Assembly: GCA_036971715.1 (NCBI GenBank)
Contig: JAVHJL010000003.1
Coordinates: 992,001 to 1,056,000 of the forward strand
Source: Arthrobotrys musiformis
Taxonomy: Eukaryota; Ascomycota; Orbiliomycetes; Orbiliales; Orbiliaceae
Reading direction: 5' to 3'
Length of the DNA: 64,000 nucleotides
The notes below the pieces were generated by a model, which saw only the letters and a program-made list of their open reading frames with translations, was not told where the DNA came from and ran no database searches. Positions within the stretch are counted from its first letter, which is position 1. Each line of letters begins with the position of its first letter. Positions 12,306 through 23,648 of this stretch are shown here, piece after piece. Position numbers and translations under genes: made by a program.

Positions 12306-13433
12306 ATGGGCCGCTACGGGTGTCACATTTGCTATTCAACAGCGGGTCTCTTCACTTGTTCATCCTGCTCGATGGTTCAATACTGCAGTCTTACACATCA
12401 ATCAGTCAACACCATTCGCCACCTCCAAGACTGCACAAGAATCCAAGAAGCGATCGGCTCCGTTTCCATAGCCGAAGAACGACTCTTAGAAAAATACCCC
12501 ATTCTCCAACCCGATGTCGACTTGTCCACCATTTCCAAAAGGAAACGAATTTACTTTATTTTCGCGTCATGGCCCTCACGGGATCCATTCCTGGGCATAC
12601 TAGAGCTGCAGGAAAGCTATGTGAACGCTTTGCGGATCCTAATCGCAACTTGTTTGGAGGTTGATACGTATTTATCCCTTCAAGGTGCGTATGAACAGGT
12701 TTTGGAGCTTCATTGTTTGGGATTTCGGTCTCCCGGGCAATCTTCTGGAACGCCGTTGGAATATACCATTCCTACGCTACTTTTTATGAAAGAAGATCAA
12801 ATTTGCTATACCTACCTTTGCTTTAGATGGGGGCGACGCGATCGGGAGGTTAGGACAGACATAGAGGCGTTGGAAAGGCTGCTAGATCACAAGAGGTTCA
12901 AAAAAAACGTCTTCGGAGGGTTGGAAAAGGCAGTTAGCACGCTGAATTGTATCCCAGATGTCGTTATTCAAGGTGCCATGGTTTTGCTATATTTCTGGTG
13001 GTTGAGGGATTTGGAAAACCTGCGGTTGGTGAGGTTGATGGAGGCTTGGTTGGTCCGACGGTTGAATTTCGACATTTACACTATAATACAGTCATACATG
13101 ACGGAAACTGTCGTCATTGCGGAGGATCGGGATTTGATGAAGCAGAGCAATACGCCTTTGATCGAAAAGATGGAAAAGAGGATGAGGTACCATTTTCGGT
13201 GCGGGAACTATATGAATGAGACTTTTTGGGAGCAAATGGTTGAAGCCTCGGAAGATGAAATGGTGCATTCACTCGTGAAGAATGCTAGGTCGGATAATAA
13301 GGGACATTGTAGGCTTATTTCGGGAGAGCAAGAGCATGAACGAAAGATCTTGAACATTCTGTACTGGCCTTTCAGGAACACGCCTGGAGCATTTGAGTAT
13401 GTCAAGAAGATGATAATGGAGGAGATACGGTAA
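12306..13433 (+). CDS. MYND-type zinc-finger protein, fungal, function unknown
   Basis: Single exon, 375 aa from ATG 12306; the frame is open to 12243 but only with a GTG there. Residues 6-43 are a MYND finger: CHIC, then CSSC, then YC-x3-H and H-x3-C. The sixth ligand position is His instead of Cys, which appears in fungal members of this family. The remaining 330 residues are helical with no recognised catalytic motif (no SET domain). MYND fingers are protein-interaction modules that bind proline-rich peptides; the role here is unknown. An alternative start in an upstream exon spliced at 12242 would add a few residues. Confidence 0.75.
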   Translation: MGRYGCHICYSTAGLFTCSSCSMVQYCSLTHQSVNTIRHLQDCTRIQEAIGSVSIAEERLLEKYPILQPDVDLSTISKRKRIYFIFASWPSRDPFLGILELQESYVNALRILIATCLEVDTYLSLQGAYEQVLELHCLGFRSPGQSSGTPLEYTIPTLLFMKEDQICYTYLCFRWGRRDREVRTDIEALERLLDHKRFKKNVFGGLEKAVSTLNCIPDVVIQGAMVLLYFWWLRDLENLRLVRLMEAWLVRRLNFDIYTIIQSYMTETVVIAEDRDLMKQSNTPLIEKMEKRMRYHFRCGNYMNETFWEQMVEASEDEMVHSLVKNARSDNKGHCRLISGEQEHERKILNILYWPFRNTPGAFEYVKKMIMEEIR

Positions 13434-13469
13434 AGTCTTTCTTGTGGAGATGGTGATAGCGGTGGTGCC

Positions 13470-13490
13470 TTTTTTTTTTTTTTTTTTTTT
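13470..13490. repeat. Poly-T run (21 T)
   Basis: Homopolymer shortly after the MYND gene stop, followed by a run of G at about 13502-13510. A likely site of length errors in assembly. Confidence 0.9.
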
Positions 13491-13880
13491 CCATAAAAGA
13501 AGGGGGGGGGGTTGGAGAAGTCATGGGGGTTAGCGCGAGGCTGAAAGGGACGCCACGAATGGCACGTTGTCCGTGCAGTCTCTGCACTTTGACCGGGGTT
13601 ATTCCGGCTTCAGAGCTCGACAAGTAGGATCGGATTCGCAAAGACTCATCTATGACAAACAGTTATAGAGCCCTGCACGGTGACAGTTCCTAATTAGGCC
13701 AATGAATCGATAGAGTTGGCGAGATTACAAGTCCTGTGGTGGCGACTAGGGCTCAGTGCACGAGATCAACTGCCTCGAGGGGCGTGGAGGACCTTTTAGT
13801 CTCGGACGGTATCGAGCCAGACACCCAAGGAAGTGGGTTTTCCGCCGCAAACTTTCTTTTCCATTTTAAAAGTATGGGCG

Positions 13881-13910
13881 AGAAAAAAAAAGAAAGAAAG
13901 AAAGAAAGAA
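13881..13910. repeat. GAAA microsatellite
   Basis: A run of A followed by five tandem GAAA units. Confidence 0.85.
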
Positions 13911-14060
13911 CGGGCCATATGGGTCTCGATCTTGCCTTTCGATCGGGCTACTGCAATATACAATCGGGACTAAAGTTATGAAATGGCCTAGACGACGTAG
14001 GCGCAGGAAATATGCATAGATGCGGCAAATTCCACGAACCATAAACCCAATCCCCGAGAC

Positions 14061-14120
14061 AGAAAAAAAGGAAAGAAGGAAAAATAGAAGGAAGGAAAGA
14101 AAAGAAAAGCGAAAGAAGGA
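14061..14120. repeat. Purine tract (GGAAA/GAAA-rich)
   Basis: About 60 nt with almost no pyrimidines, made of degenerate GAAA and GGAA units; probably related to the nearby GAAA microsatellite. Confidence 0.7.
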
Positions 14121-15600
14121 ATGAGGAAAAGATTTTAAAACCACAATTAAAAGTTTTTTACTTCTTGACAAATAGAAGGCAACATATGGTCTCAGCATCA
14201 CGACATTTGATTTGCAGGTCTTGGAACAAGGTGCAGCAGTTTGATAGACAGACAAGACTGCACCTCGCCGAATATTAACCACTTGGAGAAGGAGTTGAGT
14301 CTATAGTCTGCCAGATATATGAGACGCATACCCCAGCTGTTACATACATGTATGTAATGGATGTAATGTCTTGGAGGAAGTACTTACGTATGTGTCTCTG
14401 TACATTAATTAAGTAACTCCAGCAAGAGCGAACATTTCATGCCTGGTCCCTTAATAAATTCGGGTCCTATAGCTAATAGGGTTTATTCCTTCAACCCGGA
14501 ATTTAAGATTTTTCGTGGGGTACCAATTGCCAGAAGGGTATCGTGATAGTAATACGACAATAATATGCACATGTAAGTACCGTCCGTGCCAGGACCATCC
14601 AGATAGTGGGAATAAGGTGCCGACGGAATGGGCCCCAAACTTTCTGCGATAACACCATGCATGGCCAGTTCCAGTAGAACATCCAGGATATATCATCCCT
14701 TCAGGAGTTCCTATTGGCCGCTTTGGGGCATTCGCTTATCTGGAACGGTTAGCTTTGTGTCGCCAGACCCCAAAATGCAACAATTGTAACACTTTCATAC
14801 ATCCTGCACCTTCTATCTCCCATGTGAGTACTATGCAATATGTGTACATGTACTTCCCCTCTCCCCCCAAGGCCAAGCATAGGCAGCGTAGGCAAGACGA
14901 GGCTTGCAGACAAACTCTCAGTTGACCGAAAAGCTTGTCGAATGAAACCACAGCAAAATTTCGTCATCCGTTCCATCTCCCACCAGTCACGACCGCCAAT
15001 ATCCTGGGCGAACCCTGGGCGGCGCCTGGGCGCGTTCTCGGCGGCGTCTGGGCGCCGGCCTCTTGCAGACGCGGCACATCCTCCAACCATATTAATTAAT
15101 ATCAATTATAAACGACTTTGATACGACCATTTCGATTGCGTGCTCGAATGTCTGAATAACACCATATTCTGCCCAGGACGTGGGAGAACTTTTTCGCATT
15201 CTGGATCCCCGCCACGTTACTAACAGATGCTAGGAAGACTCGCTCGCCTCCAGAATTAAGGTCGATTCAGCCCGCCACGGACACCCACAGCGTGGAAAAT
15301 CCGAAGTCTTGTCCTCTTGGTCCTGCCAATGGACCACGACAAAAACACTCGGCGAACGTAGCTGAACCAGAGAAAAAAGCTTGGGTGCGGTACTGCGGTG
15401 CAGCAATGCAGAAAAAAAAATGGTAGTAATAAAAGTCTTAGCAATATCAGAAATGGGGAAGCAGTGCTTTGTAGCATGTAGGACAGAGTTATAAGAAGTC
15501 GCATTCCTCCCAGCGGAATATCTTCTCCTCAGGCGTAGATACCTCCAGTTTACCAGTAACCCATTTCCCTTTCCCGTATATATCTGCAACAGCTGCAAGG

Positions 15601-17613
15601 ATGGGAAGCGATCTCAAAGTCCAGAATCCGGACAGTTTTGCTCCTCCCGCCGAGGATGAGGAGAACCTCCACCTCGTGGCCGATTGGAGCCCCGAGGAAG
15701 AGAAAGCCGCGAAGCGAAAGTATGTTCTTTCCCCCGTTTGCATTGGTAGACTAGTTGTTCTGACGTGCTTGCCGCGATCTCCCAGGTTGGACTTTATTAT
15801 TATGCCATTGCTTTTCCTCGGATTCTTTTGCTTGCGTAAGTAGACGCCGTGCCCCACTCGGACTACCTTTGGCGATGCCGACATCCGGCTGCTCGCGGGA
15901 ACTGTTGCGCTGCGCTGTATTGCATCTTTTTTTCGGACTCTGGTTCGACAGATGCAGATGCAGATGCAGATGTGGAATTGCTTTCCCCTTTCTCCGGGCT
16001 GGCGACCAATGCTGATGGACTATATTGCTGTGTAACAGAACTCGACCGAGGCAACATCGCCAACGCTTTGACCGATAACTTCTTCAAAGATGTCGGCATT
16101 ACCCAGAATCAGTTCAACGTCGGCCAGCAGATGCTCTCGTTGGGTATCGTGCTCACTGAGATTCCCTCCAACATGATCCTTTACAGAGTTGGCCCCGGCA
16201 AGTGGCTCACACTTCAGCTCTTCCTTTTCGGAACCGTCTCCACTTTCCAGGCTTTCCAGAACAGCTATGGTTCATTTATTGCTTCCCGTTTCCTCCTCGG
16301 TATCACCGAGTCTGGTTTCATCCCGGGCGGTCTCTGGACTCTCTCCACTTGGTACACCAGGAGCGAAACTGCTAAGCGTGTTATGTTTTTCTACTTCGGC
16401 AACCAGTTCGGACAGGCCTCCTCCAAGCTCCTCGCCTATGGTATCCTCCACATGAGAGGTGTCGGTGGCAAGCCAGGTTGGTTTTGGCTGTTCGCCATCA
16501 TGGGTCTTTTCACCATTGCCAGCGGTTTCGTCCTCGGTTTCTTGCTCCCCGATTCGTTCAAGAACCCATGCAGTGCTTTCCTGCCCGGAAGGTCTGTCTT
16601 TACCGAAAGGGAATTGCACATTCTCAGGACCCGTGTCCGCATTGACGACCCCATGAAGGGCAAGAAGAAGAAGCACATTGACTGGGGTGCATTCAAGCGC
16701 GCCGTAAGCTTTAACCCAAACCGTGACCAACCCCAACGTTTGATCCAAAACGACTAACAATATTTCTTGTAGTTCACCAACTGGAGAATCTGGATCCACG
16801 TCTTCATTTCGCTTTGCAACAACGGTCCTCAGCGTGGTTTCGATACCTACTCTCCATCCATTGTCAGCAGCTTCGGTTTCGCCCCTCTTACCAGTAACGC
16901 CCTTGCATCCGTCGGTTTCTACCTCCAGATCCCAACCTCCTTCGCCTTCAGCTGGGTTTCTGATCACTTGTAAGACCCCAATATATATATATAAACTTTC
17001 GGAGCCATTTCTAACACGCGCAATATAGTAACAAGCGTGGTGAAACTGTCATCGCCGGCTTGAGCTGCCACTTGCTCGGTTACATCTTCAACAGAGTATT
17101 CACTGAACTCACCAGCCGTAATGTCCGATACTTCGGTGTCGTCTGGACACAATGTTTCGGTACCTTCTCTCATCCGCTCAACATTGCTTGGTTGTCTCTC
17201 GCCTGTCCCGACTCTGAAGTCAGAGCCCTTGCTATGGCTATGTAAGCTCTTCCACCTCACCCCTAACTCGAACCTACGAGCGTAAATTCTAACCAAACGC
17301 TCTCGATTTTAGGATTATCATGGGTGCCAACATCGCCGGTATCTACGGCGCACAAATCTTCAGATCGGACGATAAACCCAAGTACCGCCGTGGCTTCGCC
17401 ACCGGTGCAGCCATCCTTTCCGTTGCAATTATCCTTGCTTCGATCAGATATGTCGATGACATCATCCGTCGCCGCAAGGCCGCCAACCAAGAAATCAGCG
17501 GTGCTGGCAGCGACGATGGCGACAACGAGAAGGCTTTGCCACCAGCAAGCGATCAAATCGCACCTGTTGAAATCGGTCTCGACTCTAAAGTTCCCGTTGC
17601 ATCCAAGATCTAG
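15601..17613 (+). CDS. MFS transporter, anion:cation symporter (Dal5/allantoate permease-like)
   Basis: Six exons: 15601..15719, 15786..15835, 16039..16703, 16773..16969, 17029..17241, 17313..17613; 514 aa. The joins give KLDFIIMPLLFLGFFCLQLDRGNIANAL, the first transmembrane segment and loop of the ACS family (text split here at the splice phases: aa|g, c|aa). Later hallmarks: GITQNQFNVGQQ, EIPSNMILYRVGP, RFLLGITESGFIPGG, and near the end IMGANIAGIYGAQIFR. Twelve helices are expected and the length is usual. Cytosolic tails are acidic. Family substrates are organic anions such as allantoate, nicotinate-like vitamins or dipeptides; the substrate cannot be told from sequence. The second intron (15836..16038, 203 nt) is unusually long and contains a gatgca repeat. 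The upstream neighbour shows no metabolic link. Confidence 0.88.
15951..15972 (+). repeat. GATGCA tandem repeat inside intron
   Basis: Nearly four units of gatgca in intron 2 of the transporter gene. Read through, it would give an Asp-Ala repeat, but the conserved protein requires it to be spliced out. Confidence 0.85.
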
Positions 17614-18045
17614 ACTCTTGATATTTAAGTTTTGGGATAACACACCGCTTTTTACCTGAAAAATCTGTTTCTTCTTGGGGATCATTGGCTTCGGTTTCTG
17701 TTTTTTTTTTTTCGGACATGGGTTAAATAAATTTTTGCTGGTGCTATTTGGGCTACAATTATATTTGACTGGTGTCTAAGTATCGGGGTTGGATAGTATA
17801 CTATTTATTAGTAGTATCAAAATTAATTTTAGTTATATTAAAAAAAGCGGACCTAGTTATAGTTTCGCTTCTTCATATATTTTCTCCACATATACAACGT
17901 AGACTTCCGTTCAACTCAGTATAACGACGAGTCATTGATCTTGCGATCTAAAAAGATCTCTATCACTTGGAGCGGGACGAAAGCTCCCCGAATAATCGTA
18001 CAAATATATATACTCAAGTAGGTAGTGGGAATCGAGTTCCAAACC
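17614..18045. other. Intergenic between convergent genes
   Basis: 3' regions of the transporter (+) and the unknown gene (-). AT-rich with a T run at 17701-17712. No gene seen. Confidence 0.5.
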
Positions 18046-19782
18046 TCAAAATGACTGCGAATAAAACGTCTCCATCGAGCCTTGACCTTCCGGATTATCG
18101 TCGTTTATCGACCCCTTAGCATTCCCAACGTCTAGAGCGCCCCGACAAAACTCGCCAAAGTCTGATAAATAGTTTCCCAACCGAGTACGGGTGAAAGTCA
18201 TGAATCGCGATAACGTAGCCGCTTCGCTCGCACGCTTGAGGGGCACCAGTTTCCCAGGCCTATCTGGGTTGACCTTTTCGGGTTCCTTGCCTATGACATC
18301 GCCAGTATTGATTCCTACAGAAATAATATCTGGCTCTGGTTCCGCCTCTCCTAAAACCTCGTGAATATTGACTTTAATGGTGCCTCTAATCGTTTTATCA
18401 TCTGCCCAAATTTTCACCAGAGCCAACCTCTCCCACTTATCCAACTCGGCTCTGGCTTCTCCGATCTCTCCCAGCTCCCTCTTTAGTTTCCCTCGCAAAG
18501 TAGCTTTCCCATTCTCCAACTCTTCGGAGAGTGAAATCAATTTCTCTAGTATTCGCTGCAATTTGTTGATTCTTGTTTCATCGTCTTTCAAGAACTTTGC
18601 GAAAGTTATAGTATTCTGAACCATGTATTGCAAACTCTCGGCTGGTAGTTTTAACCTATGGACCACAGTGTGTCGCATTTGCGAAACGGATTGGGATAGG
18701 GTGTCTATAGTCGAAGTTCGCCCGTCATCGGCTTGAAGAACGGTCGTATCGATCGATTTCTCCGACAACGAGGGTAGTCTGTGCATAATGAGGTTGATCC
18801 ATTTGGGCAGCTCGGCGCTTTCAGGGTGTGTAAACCCCTCGGTTAATAAAGTACTCGGGCTCCATTTTTGAATGAAAGAGTGGCAGGATTGCTCCAGAAT
18901 ACTTTGTGCTGATGTCAAAAGGATGTGTTGATCTGGGTATGAGAGGTAGACTGGGAGTAGTTCCGGGATTTCAATTTCTTTCGAGGTAGGAGTCCTCGGC
19001 CACGGAATATCGCAATTCACCGTGCTTCCTTCAGATACTAATGTACTCGACCCGCTGAACACGCTAGAATTCCTCGTGCTACACTCAGAAATTGTTGTAT
19101 CTTGCCCCGCCAATTCCTCTAGCGATAGGTCGAAAATACTCGGGCGCTTACTTCTACGCTGGCCATTGTATCCGATCGTAGAAAGAATTCTGTCTCCCAT
19201 AGGATTGCAATTATTGCTATCCGGACCAGAGTTATTTCCTAGCTGACGGGCATTTAGCTTAGAAATTGTTTGGTTCGGTTCAGGAGGAACATCCGGTTGA
19301 CTAAGTGTACCGGTGTCTGAGCAGATACTATTAACTTCGGTGCTACATCGAGAATTAGACCGTGTCCCGAGTAGATCCAGGCCCAATTCTTGTTCACTCC
19401 CAAATTCGTCCCGGTTCTCCGAAAACAGTCTCGGAATTCTTCCCCTTTCGCCTTTAGTATCCGCAAAAGCGCCACATTTACAGAGCTGGATGATGTAATT
19501 GATAAGACGACACCTGTCAATTTTAGCCTACGCGCAAATCTGTCCGACGGCGACGTCGCTCATTCTGTTTAGGCGCCCGCAGATCTCCCAAAATCTTGTG
19601 TCTTTGGGGGTGACGTCTTTGAAGTGTTCCCCGAATGCGAGTAATATGGCTAATTCTGGTGCTAATCTGGATGGGGTGTCCGTATTGGCTAGTGGGTCGG
19701 GTTTTAACATTGGAACGACCATGGTGTGTGGATATGTAATTAAAGGAAGTGAGAATGAATCTGTGATTGTTGATTTTGGCAT
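18046..19782 (-). CDS. Fungal protein of unknown function
   Basis: Proposed exons on the minus strand: 19532..19782 and 18046..19444; 549 aa. Exon 1 starts at ATG 19782 and contains the conserved-looking block RLAPELAILLAFGEHFKD, then DTRFWEICGRLN. The 87-nt intron (gtaggc .. gaaag with TACTAAA branch) is chosen because it is the only junction found that keeps the long second exon in frame; a shorter 46-nt intron would lead to another frame that soon stops. The second exon has a Ser/Thr-rich disordered stretch, then a helical region with a predicted coiled coil (about residues 370-430 of the joined protein: KLQRILEKLISLSEELENGK..). No signal peptide or membrane segment. I do not recognise the family with certainty and assign no function. 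Confidence 0.65.
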
Positions 19783-20400
19783 CGGAATGAATGGAAAAAG
19801 AAGTTAGGACGGGTGTAAAGTGTAATGAGAAGATTGTCTTATCTAGTGATTCGATATTTCAGGCGTCTAGTTGGAAGTGATGCATCGATGATGATAAAGA
19901 ATTTGGTTGCTAAGTTTTTTAGTGAAGAGAATGAGGAGAAACAACTATCCAGAAGATCTACTTCAAGGTAAATTCGTCTCCTGGTTTGTAGTCTATAATT
20001 TATCTCATCTGGACACTGACCTCCATATATCATTGCATTTTGGTCTCCGTTTGACTCGTAAGTCGGCCATGATGATCACAGATCCCTAAAGCGCGTTGAG
20101 TACGTAGTATTCCGAAAACGGCACTAGAAAATGCCAAGATGTCGCACAGCCAAGACTTCGGCAAGCCAACACCAAATCTCTGCTTTCGAACGTCGGCTTC
20201 AACTTTCGACGACAGGATAGCGCGACTACCAACTACTTCTTCTGTTAGCGGGCAGGAACTAGGGGTCTTAAACGGCCACGGGACGGGAACATAAGACAGC
20301 GGCGGTGGACACGATATCTTCAACCGACTCGAGAAGCTTCAATTGATATCGACTGTATTGAGCCCGCCGGGTAGAGGTTTACTCCCCCACCACGACCACA
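19783..20400. other. Divergent promoter region
   Basis: Lies between the unknown gene (leftward) and the uL5m gene (rightward), so it must hold both promoters. No TATA box stands out. Frames in it (for example 20030-20323 minus) look like noise. Confidence 0.4.
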
Positions 20401-21499
20401 ATGGCCTCGATAGCCCCAAAGATGCTGCCGATGCATTGCGCCCGCCATATAAAGTCACTCGACTCTACATTCCTTCAAAGATCACGACCATCGATAGCCG
20501 CTATTAACGCCTTCCTCTTCCCCTCTTCTTCCACTCCGACATCCTCCAACCGTTCTTTCACAACCACTGCACCCCTCCAGAAGAGGGATCCCGCCGGTCA
20601 CCGTCGTTTCGGCCGTGTAGGTCGCCATCAAGTCCGTCATCCTAGGTACTACCGTGGTCCATACCATCCTCATCAGCCCCCAAAACCTTCGGATCCATCG
20701 TCCCGTCTCTTCGTCCCCGGCCCCTTCTCCAGCGAACGGTTATGGGATCATTACAATGACACTGTCGCCGCCGACCTTATGACGTTGGCATATACCCACA
20801 AGGCACCACATGCTGAGGAAAAGGCACCAAAGGACCGCCTGAGGAAATGGGAGGGTGATTCTCCATACTTCGAAAACCGTCCTCGTCGAGGACCACGTGG
20901 GAAGGACTACCTACCTCTCACCCACAGACCGATAACTTTCAGGAACGTCCCACGTCTTGAGGAAGTTGTGTTCCATTGCTTCTCTGATGCGTCTACCCTA
21001 AACCCACTCGCTATCAGAGTCGCAATTATGGCTGCTCAGGCGATCACAGGGTCTAAAGCGAATATCCACGTAGCGAAGGCGACGGTTGCGGCATGGAAGG
21101 TCAAGAAGGATCAACAGATTGCTGTTACCTGCAAGATGACCGGTCCTTCGATGTATAGATTTTTGGCGACATGCATCGACGTTGTCATGCCGAGAATTAA
21201 GGAGTATAAGGGTGTTAAGGGAACTACTGGTGATAGATCAGGAAACTTGAGCTTTGGTTTCGACCCTGAGGTTGTGGCACAGTTCCCAGAGATTGAAGGT
21301 GAGAATAATAAACCCTACACATAGCATTGCGAGATTTAGTATACTAATTTTACATCTAGTCAACTATGACATGTATCCTGCCAAGATGATTCCAGGTTGC
21401 CACATTACCTGCAAAACTACGGCGACCAGCGACAGAGACGCGAGAATGTTGTTGACTGCCTTCGGAGTTCCGTTCTACGGCAAGGTCAAGTCGTATTAG
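20401..21499 (+). CDS. MRPL7: Mitochondrial large-subunit ribosomal protein uL5m (MRPL7)
   Basis: Exons 20401..21298 and 21360..21499, 345 aa. The N-terminus is basic and Ser/Thr-rich with a mitochondrial presequence pattern (residues 1-60, ending near RSFTTTAPLQKR). The uL5 core follows: FRNVPRLEEVVFHCF, then NPLAIRVAIMAAQAITGSKA, a basic helix AAWKVKKDQQIAVTCKM, and the C-terminal domain FGFDPEVVAQFPEIE joined across the intron to VNYDMYPAKMIPGCHI. uL5 binds 5S rRNA in bacteria; the mitochondrial form sits in the central protuberance of the large subunit. The intron is phase 1 (gtgaga..atctag, 61 nt). Length is normal for fungi. The ATG lies in an A-rich context after a pyrimidine-rich leader. 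Confidence 0.93.
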
Positions 21500-21622
21500 T
21501 GCTCTCCGGGGACTATCGGGGCGCTATGTAGATAATATTTGTATTCTTGCTGTATATATAACAATCTAACGACGTAGATTTCTAGAAATCTCCACGGGTT
21601 TATTTCTAACCATCATGCGATC

Positions 21623-22675
21623 TTATGCGACATACTTGCCCCCATTCTTCACATACTTCACAAACTCCGCTTTAACGGCATCCAATAAACCAGTCGCATA
21701 CCCAAACTTATTTCCAGGAACCTGATACTCCGACAACCACCCCTCAACCCCCGATATATCCAACTTATCCTTCCCCCCATCCGACATCTTCCACATCAAG
21801 CTAAACACGTGCTGTAAATCTTTCACGTACTTTTCATCGTAAGTCAACCCGGCTCTATACCAATTCGACATCCTCACCAGCTTTGTCTGGATCTGCCATT
21901 CGATCGGGAGCGAATACAACGTCAACCACTTCCTATAACTCTGCCACATCGGAACCGCCTTTTCAGCATAAGCTTTAAACAGCTTTGAGCCGTCGTAGTA
22001 CGCCATTCCGGAACTGAGAGCGCCGTTGAAGAAGTCGTAGTTGAGACCGTATGCTTTGCCGATGGTAGATTGGGAGAAGACTTTTGCGGCGTCGTTGGCG
22101 ACATGCGAGTCTGTGTCTGAGGGGGACCAGATGTCTATGTCTGTTGTGGTTGTGCTGAGGTCGTTTAGTACTCTAAAGGCGCCGCCGGCGGTGAGGAATA
22201 TATAAGGTCCTTTGGGGCCTTCTGAGACTCCTTCATATAGGTATGTCTCGAATGCTTCAAGAACTATCGTGGAAGCGTCAGCTAAACTGTATAGTTTTTG
22301 CTTATATCGTGTAGGAGAAGGTGGCAAACCTTGAGGCAAAGTCTCCTTTGTCATCGCCCCCGGCGTGTCCTGCTTTATACTAGTGGTACTAAACCCATCT
22401 TTCCCTTTTGTGCCTGTCCCCCTAGAATTGGTGAATCGACTGGGAGGCTTAGATGATATCCCGCCGGTATTGGAGGTCGTACCCCCGCCTGAATTACCAA
22501 AGGTCGGACGACCATTTCCGAATGTTATGCTACCGACCCCTCGACCTGTGGGAACGGGCATCGGCGTCGCGAATACATCTTGGAGGATACATGAAGCACA
22601 TGTGATAAAGATGGCGAGAAATGAAGGCATGGATACCATGGTCTTAAGGCGGGTTATATTTGTAATGCTAGGCAA
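21623..22675 (-). CDS. Secreted protein with nucleotidyltransferase-like motif
   Basis: Single exon, 350 aa from the outer ATG. Methionines at 22639 and 22630 are alternative starts that would place the hydrophobic stretch FLAIFITCASCILQ as a cleaner signal peptide, cleaved near FATP. Residues about 40-115 are a Gly/Ser/Thr/Pro-rich linker. The globular part begins near residue 125 and contains LTAGGAFRVLNDLSTTTTDI followed by DIW, which matches the GG..(R/T)-x-x-D-I-D pattern of pol-beta-superfamily nucleotidyltransferases such as the MNT/AbiEii group. A helical C-terminal part follows (WQIQTKLVRMSNWYRAG). Whether it is catalytic is unknown; secretion would be unusual for an NTP-using enzyme. 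Convergent with the uL5m gene, only about 120 nt apart. Confidence 0.7.
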   Translation of the reverse strand: MPSITNITRLKTMVSMPSFLAIFITCASCILQDVFATPMPVPTGRGVGSITFGNGRPTFGNSGGGTTSNTGGISSKPPSRFTNSRGTGTKGKDGFSTTSIKQDTPGAMTKETLPQGLPPSPTRYKQKLYSLADASTIVLEAFETYLYEGVSEGPKGPYIFLTAGGAFRVLNDLSTTTTDIDIWSPSDTDSHVANDAAKVFSQSTIGKAYGLNYDFFNGALSSGMAYYDGSKLFKAYAEKAVPMWQSYRKWLTLYSLPIEWQIQTKLVRMSNWYRAGLTYDEKYVKDLQHVFSLMWKMSDGGKDKLDISGVEGWLSEYQVPGNKFGYATGLLDAVKAEFVKYVKNGGKYVA

Positions 22676-23648
22676 GAAATACTAAAGAGGCCAAAAAATC
22701 TATCAAATATAAAGGAATGTATAGAAAATATGACAATACGACAGTTCAAGATGACACCAAGCTCGGACTCGAATATCTTCAGTCAGCGGATCGTTCTTTC
22801 GAAAGCCTTATATCCCTCCGCTCGCTGTACTCACATCTGTTCTTCTAGCTTTCCTCAGACTACATTTACTAGCTATAAATGGAATACAAGACCAGCATTG
22901 AATTTATAAACCAAATCAAAGCAATCAAGTATCAATATCTTGTTTACTAGGTCATAGTTTTCGGATGAACCTCGAATATCCTCGCCGATGTTGAATCATA
23001 AGATATCTTGAGCCTAGCCCTATAGTACGACGTTCGAACCAAAAAGAGGCTTGCATAAACGAGGCTGTCGCAGCGGGTACCCATAATCATCTTAGTCTTT
23101 CTCTAGAACCCTTTTAGCCTTCTTCTAGAAGCTTATTATAATCTCCCAATTTAAACAGAGTATGGAATTTATGAAATATCGATGCGGTTGGGATGATTAC
23201 CCGATCCATCCCGCCGTATGAGAATATGTGTTTCATGTTGTAACAGAGGATGCCGAAAAGAGCCAACAACTCGAGGCGACCGAAGCTGATAGAGAGTAGC
23301 AATCAATATCCAATCCGGAACTTTTGGGTAACAATGCAAGTTTTCGTTTTAGGGATCGGCTAGAGGTGTTTCTTCCTTTCTTTTTTCCTTTATTTTCGAA
23401 GATGGCTATAGGCTTACAGGCCTAGCATAGACATCGTTTTTAAGATATTTGTTTAATAAATGTGTTGCGCTCTGTTGCAAATCGTCTGCTTCCTAAAGGC
23501 GAAGCAATGGCTGTTTCTCGATACTTGATATTCACATTCTATAGCTAATCTAGGCCCCAGGTATGGCAGTATTTGAAGGTATTATGCATGCTACAGGATA
23601 GCTCCCAATTCACATCTACAGAAGGTTACTAGACCTAAAACGAAGGAA
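22676..23648. other. Intergenic, no gene seen
   Basis: Upstream region of the secreted nucleotidyltransferase-like gene and 3' region of PGS1. Contains a T/C-rich tract near 23370-23395. Short frames show no family resemblance. Confidence 0.45.

Larger units (their letters stand above)
13434..15600. other. Intergenic 2.2 kb with low-complexity tracts
   Basis: Contains a poly-T run, GAAA-type purine tracts and a GC-rich spot near 15005-15070 (repeated gggcg motifs). No coding region is supported. The last 400 nt should be the promoter of the MFS transporter. Confidence 0.5.

Noticed and set aside
15849..16038. Frame running through intron 2 of the transporter, with an Asp-Ala repeat
   Set aside because: Splicing 15836..16038 restores the conserved transmembrane segment; the read-through sequence breaks it.
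16272..16967. 231-codon antisense frame in the MFS transporter
   Set aside because: Overlaps well-supported transporter exons and runs through their intron; no recognisable product.
19514..19531. 18-nt GT..AG 'intron' (gtaggctaaaattgacag) in the unknown gene
   Set aside because: Too short for splicing; the 87-nt intron explains the frame.
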